The notes beneath the pieces are model-generated. The model was not told the origin of the DNA. It ran no database searches and saw only the letters and a list, made by a program, of their open reading frames with translations. A stretch of 40,868 bases of DNA from Cytobacillus praedii (lineage in GTDB: Bacteria > Bacillota > Bacilli > Bacillales > Cytobacillaceae). The translations under genes and the position numbers were made by a program. Shown here piece after piece: positions 23,155 to 32,901 of the stretch (position 1 is the first letter of the stretch; each line of letters begins with the position of its first letter). The stretch lies in NCBI RefSeq assembly GCF_001439605.1, contig NZ_LMBX01000037.1:1-40868 (forward strand), written 5' to 3'.

Positions 23155-24279
23155 TTAATGGTTTCCATTATTTTTCCCGTGTTCTTTTTGTGCATTTCGC
23201 TTTTGTCCGCCCTTATATTTGTCATTTCCCTTTGTTTTTGCTTTTTCTAATTTTTTCTCTGCTTTTAAAATCTCTTTATTTTCTTTGATCTCTTGCTTTT
23301 CACTTTTTTGAGCATTTTTTGTTTCTTCTTTAATTAATGCTTTTTGAATTTTTAATTCTTTATGTGCTGCTTTCTTTTCCTGATTTTGAACAGCTTTTTC
23401 TTGCTTTTTCTGTTTTAGAGGAGCTATTTCATCTTCCTTTTCCACGGTTGCTGCTTCGACTTTGTCATCAACAATTTCTGTTACGTTCTCATCTATTTCT
23501 GAAATATTTGAAGATTCCTCTTCTGCTCCTTCATCTGTATGTTTTTCTTTCATCTTCATTTTTTCTATTTTTAAAGCTAGCTTTTCATAACTTTTTTCAA
23601 TATTTTTTTGTAACGCAGCTTTTGCTTTTGGATTTTTCACTTTCTCCATTGCAGCAGTTAAAGCAATAATATTTTGCGATAGTAACTGATCTACTTCACC
23701 TTCTTCAGCAATAACCTCCTCTGATGCCTCATCTTTTTCCGGCTCCGCTTCTACTGATTCTTCACTTTCTATCTTTTCTTCAGCGCTATCAGCAGGACCT
23801 GCATCAGATTTTTTCTCTTCTCCAATAATTGATTCAGCATTTTCTAAGCTTTCAAATGAATTTTTAATCGCCTTAAGTGCTTCATCTTCCTTGCCCTCTG
23901 AAAAAAGCACCTCCGCTTCTGCTAAACGCTCAGCAGCAAAAGCAGCCAATAATTTTGCTTCCTTTTCTTGATTGAATGTTAGTGCAAGCTGAATTTTTTC
24001 CATAGTTAATTTAGCAAAGTAGAAAAAGCTTCCTGGTAATAATGATGGTGTTTCTTCTTTCACTTTGTCCCCGTTCGTATGTTCCTCATTACCCACACTT
24101 GAACTTTCTTTAGGTACATTAAGATTATCTGGTAATTCAACTGTCTCATAATGTTCTGTTTCTCCTGTATTTTCAGCAGCAGAAGCCAGTGACGTTGAAA
24201 ATGTGAACGTCCCTGCAAGTATTAATGCTAAAGATGTTCTTCCTAATTTCTGTAATTCATTGTTTGATAAAAATTTCAA
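23155..24279 (-). CDS. Secreted DUF5667 protein with charged tail
   Basis: The protein of about 374 residues has a Sec signal peptide ('TSLALILAGTFTFSTSLASAAE'-type, cleaved near residue 35), a DUF5667 domain (about 75-150: 'LLPGSFFYFAKLTMEKIQLAL...', 'AERLAEAEVLF', 'ALKAI'), an acidic stretch (160-200) and a very lysine/glutamate-rich C-terminal third. DUF5667 is a surface-protein domain of unknown function. GAGGTG gives better spacing for the TTG at 24279 than for the GTG at 24288. It lies just upstream of sigI on the same strand and is preceded by a candidate sigma-I promoter. Confidence 0.82.
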   Translation of the reverse strand: MKFLSNNELQKLGRTSLALILAGTFTFSTSLASAAENTGETEHYETVELPDNLNVPKESSSVGNEEHTNGDKVKEETPSLLPGSFFYFAKLTMEKIQLALTFNQEKEAKLLAAFAAERLAEAEVLFSEGKEDEALKAIKNSFESLENAESIIGEEKKSDAGPADSAEEKIESEESVEAEPEKDEASEEVIAEEGEVDQLLSQNIIALTAAMEKVKNPKAKAALQKNIEKSYEKLALKIEKMKMKEKHTDEGAEEESSNISEIDENVTEIVDDKVEAATVEKEDEIAPLKQKKQEKAVQNQEKKAAHKELKIQKALIKEETKNAQKSEKQEIKENKEILKAEKKLEKAKTKGNDKYKGGQKRNAQKEHGKNNGNH

Positions 24280-24335
24280 CTCTTTCACCTCATAATTAGA
24301 TATAAGCGGCCGCTATGTTCATTACAACTTTACGA

Positions 24336-24360
24336 TTCGTTATGAGGTGTTTCTGGGGGT
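24336..24360 (-). promoter_or_regulatory. Candidate sigma-I promoter of the DUF5667 gene
   Basis: ACCCCC (24360-24355), a 15-nt spacer, CGAA (24339-24336) on the minus strand. This matches the -35 ACCCCC / -10 CGAA elements reported for sigma-I promoters. It lies 57 nt before the DUF5667 start and is next to sigI itself. Confidence 0.6.
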
Positions 24361-24383
24361 TGCCAAATAATTTTTATTAAAAC

Positions 24384-24417
24384 TAAAAAAGCTTTAACAA
24401 ATTTTAATTGTTAAAGC
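24384..24417 (-). terminator. Intrinsic terminator of the 24439 gene
   Basis: GCTTTAACAA (24391-24400) / TTGTTAAAGC (24408-24417). The T-run follows on the minus strand. Confidence 0.8.
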
Positions 24418-24438
24418 CATTATTAATTGCGATGCTGC

Positions 24439-24915
24439 TTATTTCAGAGTACTGGATTTTCTTATTGACAGAATAATCCACCTAATTATGAACCCAATAA
24501 TTAAACCCGGAATTAAGGAAAGCATTGGGAAAAATACAGGTCCTATTAATATGCCAAATAATTTTATACGGGTAGAGTACATTAGACCTACTGTAACAAA
24601 ATATGCACTAAAAACAAATGGAAGGAAGGATAATTCTTCCTTCTCAGGCATCGCACTTCGGTAAGCATCCCACATCGCAAAAAAGTATAGACAAGGATAA
24701 AACATTAGCCATTGAAAATTTATTACCTGGATGGCGTTATCAATTTCTCCTAGAAAGCTGAACATGATAGCAGAATTAAAGTTACTGTACATATTAATAA
24801 CGAATTCAAGCAATACAAAAAGCGTCCCTTTTATTACTTGGCCCGTAAGTAGCTGACTGAATCCAGGAAGTGCTATACTCCATAAAACAGCCTCAAGTTT
24901 ACCTTGCGTTTTCAC
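24439..24915 (-). CDS. Hypothetical membrane protein, 158 aa
   Basis: The protein has about four hydrophobic segments with the opening 'LWSIALPGFSQLLTGQVIKG', resembling the 'PG.GQ...G...G' start of small TM2/DUF5683-like membrane proteins. The middle has 'FYPCLYFFAMWDAYRSA'. No function is known and neighbours give none. A GTG start is preceded by GGTGAT at modest spacing. It has its own terminator, so it is monocistronic. Confidence 0.7.
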   Translation of the reverse strand: MKTQGKLEAVLWSIALPGFSQLLTGQVIKGTLFVLLEFVINMYSNFNSAIMFSFLGEIDNAIQVINFQWLMFYPCLYFFAMWDAYRSAMPEKEELSFLPFVFSAYFVTVGLMYSTRIKLFGILIGPVFFPMLSLIPGLIIGFIIRWIILSIRKSSTLK

Positions 24916-25016
24916 CCTAAATCACCAACCGCTCCATAATTAGATCACTCTCATTTAATCAGACTGATTCTAATTTCCCATTTTTGTTATATATCTTATT
25001 ATTACTTTTATAGCGT

Positions 25017-25045
25017 AAAAAAACCGCTAATCCACTGATTAACGG
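25017..25045 (-). terminator. Intrinsic terminator of the RND pump gene
   Basis: CCGCTAATC (25024-25032) / GATTAACGG (25037-25045), one wobble, then T-run on the minus strand. Confidence 0.8.
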
Positions 25046-25078
25046 CAAATTTTTATTTTATTCATTTGACTTTACTTT

Positions 25079-28000
25079 TCAATCTTTGTTATTTCTATCT
25101 TGCTTTACGATTTTTAATAGTTCTTCAAGCATGACTGCCATATCAGCCCTATCAAATTTCCCATTCTCAGGTTCGCTAATAGGCAGCGTATTCTCTCCGA
25201 ATGCTTCTTTTTCTTTAGCTGTATCCATATACTCTTCGAGTAAATAAGCTGGGACCAGATGACCATCGGGTGTCGCATACATTTTATTTAAACGTCTGGT
25301 CTCCTTATCAAAAAGACTGTATACAACTGGGATGATAAACAAGGTTAAGAATGTACTGCTTATTAATCCTCCTATTACTGAAATGCCCATTGGCTGATTT
25401 ATTTCTGTCCCTTCTCCGATGCCAAGAGCAAGCGGAATTAAGCCAAGTATAGTTGTCAAAGCTGTCATTAGAATAGGTCTGGCACGGTCCTTCACAGAAA
25501 TAACGATTGCATCATACGTTTTTACTCCAGTTTCTTTCTTCTGATTAATGTAATCTACAATGACAATTGCATTATTGACAACTATTCCTGCCAGAACAAT
25601 TATACCGATAATCGCTGTAATCCCTATTGGCGTTCGTGTTGCAATTAATGCGATAGAAACACCAATAATCATCAGCGGAACAGTAAACATAATAACAAAT
25701 GGATATTTTAAAGATTCAAATTGTGCTGCCATAACGAGATAAATAAAAATGATCGCTAGCACAAAAGCCATGACCATATCATCTATCGAGGATTCGAGTA
25801 ATTCTCGATCTCCACCAAAGACAATATTCGTTTCTTCAGCCAGGTCAAGATTCTCAATTTTCTTATCAACCTTTTTGGATATCGCTCCTAAGTTAGTTGA
25901 ATCTCTATATTTCAATGTAAACTGGACAGCACTTTGCTGATTAATACGCTGGATGCTTACAGGTCCTTCCCCCTTCTCTATCGCTGCTACTTCCTGAAGA
26001 GGAATAAACTTTCCATCCGGTTTTTTTATCAAAAGTGTTTTTAATTGATTTAGATTTTGTGTGACTTCCCGGTCATACTCGACAAATACTGGATAAATAG
26101 TTGTATTCTCATCAATAATTTGTGTAGCTTGGTTACCTCTCGTCACATCATTTACTATCATGGCTATTTGTGAAGGAACTAACCCTTGTTCTAGAGCCTT
26201 TTCACGATCCACATTGATCCTGATCTCTTCCACTGTTTCCATTAAATCCGTCGATAATTCAGTTACATCTTCCAGTTTAATTAACTCTTTGTATATTTTT
26301 TCTACATTTTTATTTAGACGTTCTACGTTCGCATCTCTAACACTAAATGTCAAAGTATTAGGCGATGTTCCTGCTGAAGATTGCAGTTTAAACGATAATT
26401 CTGCTGTTGCATTTGCATTATATGCTGCTTGTTCAATCTCCTTCTTCAACTCATCAACAAATTCAAAAGTAGATCGATCCCGTTTATCAATTTTCTTCAT
26501 TTTCACGTAGAGTTCTGCAATATTTGCATTTCTAGATCCGCGGAATGAACCTTCCTGGGTCGTTCCTATAAGGCTGACATATGTTTCAACATCCTCTTCG
26601 TCTTGAAGCTTCTTTTCCAATGCAGAAATAACTTTTTCTGTTTCTGTTAATGCTATGCCATTTTCAAGCTTTACACGAATACTAAAAAAACCTTCATCCG
26701 TATTAGGCAAAAATTGAGTACCAACTGTCGTTAACCCATACACTCCTCCGCCAAAAAACAGCAAAGAGATAAAAATAACAGCTAAACGATGGCGCAAGGA
26801 CCATTTAACCGCTTTTTCAAGTATAAGCATGATTTTTGATTCTTGCCTTTTCGCTTCAATATTTACTGCTGGTGCTTTTAAGAGACGGCTTGCAAGCATT
26901 GGGACAACTGTAAGAGCGACGATTAATGAAGCAAATAAACTGAAAGAGATTGTCATTGCAAACGACGTGAAGAGTTCTCCAATAATTCCGGAGATAAATA
27001 CGACAGGGACAAACACAGCAATAGTGGTAAGTGTTGAAGCTGTAATCGCTCCTCCAACCTCTTTTGCACCTGCCCATGCTGCTTCTTTCGAATCTTTTCC
27101 CATCGATAAATGACGATAAATATTCTCAATGACAACAATTGCATTATCAACAAGCATCCCAATCCCAAGGGCAAGACCGCCTAAAGTCATAATATTTAAA
27201 GTGAAATCAGAAAAATACATCAAAACAAAGGTAAAAATCACAGAATATGGTATAGAGATCCCAATAATTAATGGACTTTTTACGTTTCTCAGAAAAAGGA
27301 AAAGAACAATCATGGCAAAAAGGCCACCGAGAATCAGTGAACTGGAGATATTCCCAATTGCAAGCTGAATATAATCACCTTGGTCAAATAATATATCATA
27401 ATCAATACCAGTAAATCTTTCTTTATCTAGCAGGTTCTCAAGTTCGGCCTTAAACGCTTTTGAAACCGCTGCTGTATTTGCATCAGATTGCTGGAGGATA
27501 CTTAACAGAACAGCCGGTTCTTGGTTTGTTCTGGTAATTGTCCGATCATCCTGATTTACCAATTCAACCTTGCTTATATCTTGCAATGAGATTTTTTGGC
27601 CATTCAATGGATTAACAGAAACTGTTAAGTTTTTTAATAAATCAATAGAGTTAATCGTACTAATAACCCTTGTTGTTAATTCTTTTCCGTTTGATAAGAT
27701 AGTATCTCCTGGCAATGAAATATTATTGGCCTGTATCGTTTGTACGATATCCTCTTGACTGAGCCCATATTCCTTTAGTTTTCCTTGATTTAGTTCCACC
27801 CTGAGTTCCTTAACCGCTGTACCAGACAGGTTAACACTTGCTACCCCTTCGACCTTTGTCAGTTCTAATTTGAGCTGGTCTGCTAAATGTCTCAACTCTT
27901 GTGGATTATTTTCTCCACTTAAAGATAATTGAATGATAGGGAATTGAGAAGGATCGAATTTTAGAAAGCGAGGACGATCGGCATCATCTGGTATAATGGC

Positions 28001-28342
28001 CTGATCTAATCGTTGGATGACTTCATTTTGAATCTCATCTATATCAGTCGTCCAAGAGAACTGCATGAGAATAAAGTTGGCACTTTCCTGTGATGAGGAT
28101 GTCATTGTTTTTAAACCAGGAACTGTCGCTAAACTTTCCTCTAAAGGTTTCGTAACCTTTTCTACCACCTCATCAGGGCTTGCACCTGGATATGTAGAAA
28201 CAACAACACCAACCGGCGGATTAATATCAGGAATAAGCTTCATCGGAATATTTAAAACAGATACAATTCCTAAAATCAGAATTAAGAACATTGTAACCAA
28301 TGTAAAAATAGGTCGTTTTATCGAAAAGCTGCTAATTCTCAT
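25079..28342 (-). CDS. swrC: RND efflux pump (SwrC/YerP-like)
   Basis: This proton-driven RND (AcrB/HAE1) exporter of 1087 residues has the canonical start 'SSFSIKRPIFTLVTMFLILI', twelve helices and two large extracytoplasmic loops. TM4 carries 'GIGMLVDNAIVVIENIYRH' and TM10-12 the paired 'GIVVNNAIVIVDYIN' motif. The B. subtilis relative SwrC is needed for surfactin tolerance and swarming. No membrane-fusion partner or outer-membrane gene is present, as usual for Gram-positives. The open frame extends to 28396, but AAAGGAG precedes the ATG at 28342. The tail after about residue 1015 is hydrophilic. Confidence 0.9.
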   Translation of the reverse strand: MRISSFSIKRPIFTLVTMFLILILGIVSVLNIPMKLIPDINPPVGVVVSTYPGASPDEVVEKVTKPLEESLATVPGLKTMTSSSQESANFILMQFSWTTDIDEIQNEVIQRLDQAIIPDDADRPRFLKFDPSQFPIIQLSLSGENNPQELRHLADQLKLELTKVEGVASVNLSGTAVKELRVELNQGKLKEYGLSQEDIVQTIQANNISLPGDTILSNGKELTTRVISTINSIDLLKNLTVSVNPLNGQKISLQDISKVELVNQDDRTITRTNQEPAVLLSILQQSDANTAAVSKAFKAELENLLDKERFTGIDYDILFDQGDYIQLAIGNISSSLILGGLFAMIVLFLFLRNVKSPLIIGISIPYSVIFTFVLMYFSDFTLNIMTLGGLALGIGMLVDNAIVVIENIYRHLSMGKDSKEAAWAGAKEVGGAITASTLTTIAVFVPVVFISGIIGELFTSFAMTISFSLFASLIVALTVVPMLASRLLKAPAVNIEAKRQESKIMLILEKAVKWSLRHRLAVIFISLLFFGGGVYGLTTVGTQFLPNTDEGFFSIRVKLENGIALTETEKVISALEKKLQDEEDVETYVSLIGTTQEGSFRGSRNANIAELYVKMKKIDKRDRSTFEFVDELKKEIEQAAYNANATAELSFKLQSSAGTSPNTLTFSVRDANVERLNKNVEKIYKELIKLEDVTELSTDLMETVEEIRINVDREKALEQGLVPSQIAMIVNDVTRGNQATQIIDENTTIYPVFVEYDREVTQNLNQLKTLLIKKPDGKFIPLQEVAAIEKGEGPVSIQRINQQSAVQFTLKYRDSTNLGAISKKVDKKIENLDLAEETNIVFGGDRELLESSIDDMVMAFVLAIIFIYLVMAAQFESLKYPFVIMFTVPLMIIGVSIALIATRTPIGITAIIGIIVLAGIVVNNAIVIVDYINQKKETGVKTYDAIVISVKDRARPILMTALTTILGLIPLALGIGEGTEINQPMGISVIGGLISSTFLTLFIIPVVYSLFDKETRRLNKMYATPDGHLVPAYLLEEYMDTAKEKEAFGENTLPISEPENGKFDRADMAVMLEELLKIVKQDRNNKD

Positions 28343-28470
28343 GCCGGGTTCTCCTTTAAAATTATATTGGAAAATATGTAATTGTATGTAAATCAACTAT
28401 TATTCTAACTATAGTAAAGGTCACTTCTTGATGCAAGTTTATCCCCATGAATGAAAAGATAATCAAACAA

Positions 28471-28514
28471 AAAAGTGCAAAGGCAGCCATTTATGCTGCA
28501 GCCTTTGCACTTTT
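28471..28514 (-). terminator. Terminator overlapping the 3' end of the nhaC-family gene
   Basis: AAAAGTGCAAAGGC (28471-28484) pairs with GCCTTTGCACTTTT (28501-28514). The second arm encodes the last residues of the antiporter, so the stop codon sits in the hairpin. A/T tracts lie on both sides. Confidence 0.85.
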
Positions 28515-29885
28515 TGTTATTGTAAATCCAGTTAGCCCAAATCCAACAGTTAATATTGGAGATAATAAACAGAAGAAGGTGAATGGCAAATAATCGATAG
28601 TTGCTACGCCTAAAACTCCTGTGAGAAAAACACCACATACACTCCACGGGACTAATGGGTTAATAACCGTTCCCGCATCCTCCAGCACTCTCGATAAATT
28701 TTTTCGTTCAAGACCTGCTTTATCATATGATTCCTGGAAGGCATTTCCCGTTAATAATATGGATAGGTATTGTTCACCAAGGAGAAAATTGATCCCGATA
28801 GCTGTTCCAGCGGTCGCAGAAATTAATGATGATTGTTTACTTAACAGTCCCTTTATCCCCTCCAAAAGAGCAGGTAATATCCCTAGTTTAAAAAGCAGAC
28901 CACCCATGGAAAGTGCTAATAAGACTAAGGAAATAGAGAACATCATACTTTCCATCCCGCCCCTTGTTAAAAGGGAATCGATTTCTTCAACTCCTGTATC
29001 AGATTTAAAACCGAAAAATAATAAATTCATCATCTTCTCCAAACTCATATCATTTTGTACAAAGAAGCTGATCGCTAAGGCCGTTACAACACTGGCAGAA
29101 AGAGTTATGATAGCAGAAACCTTTTTTATCGCGAGAACCGTTAATAGAATAAAAGGAATCAAGGAATACCAATGTACAAATTCTAGCTTTAAAAGCTGTG
29201 CTTTTAGCGTATTAATCATTTCAAAGCTTGCTGAAGCTTCACTAGGTGATAATATAGCAAAAAGGATGAGAGATAGTACAAATGCTGGTCCTGTCGTCCA
29301 AGTCATGTTTTTAATATGCTCAAAAATATCCACTTTAACAATCATGGATGCAAGACTTGTTGTATCTGAAAGTGGAGACATTTTATCCCCGAAAAAAGCA
29401 CCAGAAATGATCGCTCCAGCTGTAATCACCTCCGATAATCCAAGTGCTGAGCTCACACTCATGAAAGCAACACCAATGGTAGCTGCCGTTGTAAGCGAAC
29501 TGCCAACACTTAAACCGATGATTGAACAAACAACAAAAGCTATGGCATAAAAGAACTTCCCATCCACTACCTCTAAAGCCATAAATATAAATGTGGGTAT
29601 TGTCCCGCTTGCCATCCAGCTGCTGATTAACATCCCAATAAAGAAGAAGATAAATACTGCTCCAAGTCCTGATTTCGCTCCATCCACAAGCCCTGCTTCT
29701 AAATCTTTAATAGGCACTCGCTTTATTAATCCATATACCAATAAACAAATAACCGCTAATACAATTGGAACATGGGGAACCACTCCAGAAAAGATAATTG
29801 CATAGCTAATTCCACCTAAAAGAATAAGAGTAATAATAAGTGCTTCTACTGGAGAAATCGACAATTTTGGCAGATCATGCTGCAT
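28491..29885 (-). CDS. Na+/H+ antiporter, NhaC family
   Basis: The 464-residue antiporter has about 11-12 helices. NhaC-family features visible are 'GAIISGAFFGDKMSPLSDTT' (about 140-160) and 'NLSRVLEDAGTVINPLVPWS', both with acidic and polar residues inside the membrane that bind Na+. It exchanges cytoplasmic Na+ (or malate/lactate in some relatives) for external H+. The ATG at 29885 follows GAGGAGG; the longer frame to 29918 runs through that site and is rejected. Monocistronic. Confidence 0.88.
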   Translation of the reverse strand: MQHDLPKLSISPVEALIITLILLGGISYAIIFSGVVPHVPIVLAVICLLVYGLIKRVPIKDLEAGLVDGAKSGLGAVFIFFFIGMLISSWMASGTIPTFIFMALEVVDGKFFYAIAFVVCSIIGLSVGSSLTTAATIGVAFMSVSSALGLSEVITAGAIISGAFFGDKMSPLSDTTSLASMIVKVDIFEHIKNMTWTTGPAFVLSLILFAILSPSEASASFEMINTLKAQLLKLEFVHWYSLIPFILLTVLAIKKVSAIITLSASVVTALAISFFVQNDMSLEKMMNLLFFGFKSDTGVEEIDSLLTRGGMESMMFSISLVLLALSMGGLLFKLGILPALLEGIKGLLSKQSSLISATAGTAIGINFLLGEQYLSILLTGNAFQESYDKAGLERKNLSRVLEDAGTVINPLVPWSVCGVFLTGVLGVATIDYLPFTFFCLLSPILTVGFGLTGFTITKSAKAAA

Positions 29886-30026
29886 ATGAAAAACCTCCTC
29901 ATGTTGTAAACGCAGCATTTATTCTGCGAATCTATTTCACTATTTTACTTAGACGCTTTTTAGCGTTAAAGTGAAATAATATGATATTACTATATTATTT
30001 TTTTTAAAAGATGTCAATACAAAATA

Positions 30027-30054
30027 AAAACGGCTCCTTGACAGGAACCGTTTT
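30027..30054 (-). terminator. Intrinsic terminator of prfC
   Basis: AAAACGGCTCC (30027-30037) / GGAACCGTTTT (30044-30054), one mismatch. It lies right after the prfC stop. Confidence 0.8.
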
Positions 30055-30057
30055 ATT

Positions 30058-31638
30058 TTAATGCTCTGAATCCATAGGATTATACAATTTAACATCTGGA
30101 TTTTTATCTTGGAACCATCTTAGTGCAAAATCATTTTCGAATAAGAATACTTTTTTATCATAACGATCATGAACAAGAAGACTTCGGGAACTAGAGAGGT
30201 TTTCACTTACCTCATCTCCTTCAACCCAACGGACAATTTTCGATCCAACTCTTTCCATATATACTTCTGTGTTGTATTCATTTTTCATTCGATGCTCAAA
30301 TACTTCAAATTGAAGCTGGCCCACTGCACCAAGCAAAAGATCCTCCGTTTTTACCGTTTTATAAAGCTGAATCGCACCTTCTTGTACAAGCTGCTGAATC
30401 CCTTTATGGAAGTGCTTTTGCTTCATGACATTTTTCGCAGAAACTCTGACGAACAGCTCAGGTGTAAATTGAGGCAGGCGGTCAAATTGGAAATTTTCCT
30501 TACCCGCAGTTAATGTGTCTCCAATTTGGTATGTTCCTGGATCATAAATACCAATTATATCACCGCTTACAGCAAGATCAACTGTACTTCTATCATCTGC
30601 CATAAACTGTGTGGATTGTGCAAGCTTAATTTGCTTCCCAGTTCTCGGAATATTTACAGTCATGCCACGTTCAAACTGCCCCGAACATATTCTCAGAAAA
30701 GCAATCCGGTCTCTATGAGCAGGATTCATGTTCGCTTGAATTTTAAAAATAAATCCTGAGAAATTGTCTGATAGCGGATCAACTTCACCAGCAGTTGAAT
30801 TTCGAGGCTGTGGCGGAGGTGCAAATTGTAAATACGATTCCAAAAACGTTTGCACACCAAAATTTGTTAAAGCACTGCCGAAGAAAACAGGCGTTAATTC
30901 TCCTTTAGCAATTCTCTCTTTAGAAAACTCATTGCCAGCCTCATTCAAGAGCAATATTTCTTCAAGGGTTTGCTCATATAGACCTGAATCCTTCAATCCA
31001 TGCTCCCCTTCAATTTCACCATCTTCATTTAAAGTAACAAAGCGCTCGTCCTCATCTACACGGAATTGCTCAATTCGATTATTAAAACGATCATAAATAC
31101 CCAGGAATTCCTTGCCCATTCCAATTGGCCAATTCATCGGATACGATTCAATCCCCATGACCTCTTCAAGCTCTGCTAGAAGTTCTAATGGTGTTTTCCC
31201 TTGTCGATCCAATTTATTAATGAAGGTGAAAATTGGAATCCCTCTCATTCGGCAAACTTTAAAGAGCTTAAGTGTTTGCTCCTCAATCCCTTTTGCAGAA
31301 TCGATAATCATGACAGCACTGTCTACAGCAGTTAATGTCCGATACGTATCTTCACTAAAGTCTTGGTGTCCTGGTGTATCAAGAATATTAACCCGCGCAC
31401 CATTATAATCAAACTGCATCACACTGGAAGTTACTGAGATTCCTCTTTGCTTCTCAATTTCCATCCAGTCGCTTGTTGCATATTTTCCAGTCTTCTTTCC
31501 CTTTACCGTTCCTGCATCCCGGATAGCTCCTCCAAATAGGAGCAATTTTTCTGTTAATGTTGTTTTACCTGCATCCGGGTGGGAAATAATTGCAAATGTC
31601 CGGCGTGATAAAACTTCTTCTTCAAACTTTTTTGCCAT
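30058..31638 (-). CDS. prfC: Peptide chain release factor 3
   Basis: The 526-residue translational GTPase recycles RF1/RF2 after termination. The G domain shows G1 'SHPDAGKTT', G3 'DTPGH' and G4 'NKLD', followed by the RF3-specific domains II and III ('...[20 protein letters not shown]...'). The start is the ATG at 31638 behind GAGG. The 8-codon upstream extension is an artefact of the open frame. RF3 is not universal in Bacillus. A repeat-rich region precedes the gene; no promoter was assigned. Confidence 0.92.
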   Translation of the reverse strand: MAKKFEEEVLSRRTFAIISHPDAGKTTLTEKLLLFGGAIRDAGTVKGKKTGKYATSDWMEIEKQRGISVTSSVMQFDYNGARVNILDTPGHQDFSEDTYRTLTAVDSAVMIIDSAKGIEEQTLKLFKVCRMRGIPIFTFINKLDRQGKTPLELLAELEEVMGIESYPMNWPIGMGKEFLGIYDRFNNRIEQFRVDEDERFVTLNEDGEIEGEHGLKDSGLYEQTLEEILLLNEAGNEFSKERIAKGELTPVFFGSALTNFGVQTFLESYLQFAPPPQPRNSTAGEVDPLSDNFSGFIFKIQANMNPAHRDRIAFLRICSGQFERGMTVNIPRTGKQIKLAQSTQFMADDRSTVDLAVSGDIIGIYDPGTYQIGDTLTAGKENFQFDRLPQFTPELFVRVSAKNVMKQKHFHKGIQQLVQEGAIQLYKTVKTEDLLLGAVGQLQFEVFEHRMKNEYNTEVYMERVGSKIVRWVEGDEVSENLSSSRSLLVHDRYDKKVFLFENDFALRWFQDKNPDVKLYNPMDSEH

Positions 31639-31663
31639 TGTTAATTCCTCGCTGACTCTCAAA

Positions 31664-31825
31664 TTTATCGCAGATTAACGGGCAGTAAGAAACCACTTCA
31701 AACTCGAGGAAACAAAAAAGCCTAAGTGGGGGATCAACTGCCCGTAAATGCCCGATTGGTTCAGCTAACTATCAGTGGGAGATAAAAGACCCCTCCACTG
31801 ATGAAAGCTTCACTTTATCGCAAAT
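31664..31825. repeat. Structured intergenic repeat element upstream of prfC
   Basis: There are nested inverted repeats. ACGGGCAGT (31678-31686) pairs with ACTGCCCGT (31737-31745), enclosing ACCACTT / AAGTGG. A second hairpin ATCAGTGG...CCACTGAT (31771-31802) follows. The phrase TTTATCGCA(G/A)ATTA occurs at both ends (about 31664 and 31814) as a direct repeat. From memory, very similar sequences are scattered between genes in several Bacillaceae. It could be a miniature mobile element or a structured RNA. Confidence 0.55.
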
Positions 31826-32005
31826 TACCTATCAGCGCAATTTGAATATCACACTGATGGAATTCTCAATTTAATCATACCTTTCATTTTATCGCTCTGA
31901 AAAAAAGATTGCAATGCTGCATTTACACATCTTATTGCTTTTTTTCTAGAACGTTCATGAACTATACTATTCATAGATAATCTTTTATGATTCGGAGGTG
32001 ATCCA

Positions 32006-32875
32006 GTGGATTCTATTACTCACACTCTATTTGGGCTTACTTTATACGGAACAGTTGATAAGAAGCACCTGGATATAAAGCATAAACGAGCCTATCTTGT
32101 TACTGCAGTCGGAGCAAGTCTAATTCCGGATATTGATGTCCTGTCTCGCTTTTGGGATACAGAAGGAATGTATCAAATGTGGCATCGAGGCATTACTCAT
32201 TCCATTTTCCTAACTCCCCTGTGGGCATTACTCTTTTCGATCCTATGCCTGCTATTGTTTAAGGTAAAAGATAAAAAACTGTTCTTTTTTGGATGGCTTG
32301 CTGTCACTATACATAATACAAGTGATTTATTTAATGCGTGGGGAACAGGGTATTTAGAACCATTCTCATCGTTAAGAATTACATTTGGAACAATTCCCAT
32401 TGTTGATTTTGTTGTATGGATAATTATGGGTTTAGCCTATATCTTTTCAAAGAGGAAACGGGGAAAATCTCCATTCTATTTTAGAATAGCTTGGATGTTT
32501 ATCTTCCTGCATTTTATGGTACAAACCATACAAGGGATATTTATTTATAACCAGTATGATAAAAATTATGATCAAGTGGCATTATCAGCTGGCTTCATTC
32601 CTTGGACCTTTTCTGTAGTTGCTAAAAAAGAAGATACTGTAACAATTTTTTCTGATAGTCTATTTCATAAGACAAAGGAGCAGTATGTATTGCTTTCATC
32701 TGAAGGAGCTGATTTGGACATGCTATTTGATAAGCGTCCTGAAGCTAAAACCCTATATGAATGGGCACCATTCGTTGTTCTTGTTGATGATAATGACCGT
32801 ATTGGCCTATACGACCCGCGTTTTTACCGGAATGGACAATCTTTTCTATTTGAATATATTGAGAAAAACAACTAA
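32006..32875 (+). CDS. Membrane-bound metal-dependent hydrolase (DUF457, YfhP/YdjM-like)
   Basis: The 289-residue protein begins with the DUF457 metal motif 'MDSITHTLFGLTLYG' (H6), then 'SLIPDIDVLSRF' and 'HRGITHSIFLTPLWALLFS' (HRGxTHS), the putative metal ligands. Four hydrophobic segments follow (about 65-175), and the C-terminal 110 residues are soluble. E. coli YdjM belongs to the same family; biochemical activity is unproven. A GTG start sits behind GGAGGTGAT. A -10-like TATACT (31963-31968) lies upstream. Confidence 0.85.
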   Translation: MDSITHTLFGLTLYGTVDKKHLDIKHKRAYLVTAVGASLIPDIDVLSRFWDTEGMYQMWHRGITHSIFLTPLWALLFSILCLLLFKVKDKKLFFFGWLAVTIHNTSDLFNAWGTGYLEPFSSLRITFGTIPIVDFVVWIIMGLAYIFSKRKRGKSPFYFRIAWMFIFLHFMVQTIQGIFIYNQYDKNYDQVALSAGFIPWTFSVVAKKEDTVTIFSDSLFHKTKEQYVLLSSEGADLDMLFDKRPEAKTLYEWAPFVVLVDDNDRIGLYDPRFYRNGQSFLFEYIEKNN

Positions 32876-32901
32876 TTTTCATGTAATTGGAGGAAAAAAA
32901 A

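Noticed and set aside
25560..28391. Many plus-strand open frames opposite the RND pump
   Set aside because: All are antisense shadows of the 1087-residue pump; none has a ribosome binding site or known domain.
28621..29550. 309-codon plus-strand open frame opposite the NhaC antiporter
   Set aside because: Shadow frame antisense to a well-conserved membrane protein; composition is that of a reversed transporter.
31949..31962. GAACGTTCATGAAC palindrome upstream of the DUF457 gene, considered as a LexA box because E. coli ydjM is LexA-regulated
   Set aside because: The Bacillus LexA box is CGAAC-N4-GTTCG; here the half-sites are in the wrong order and spacing.
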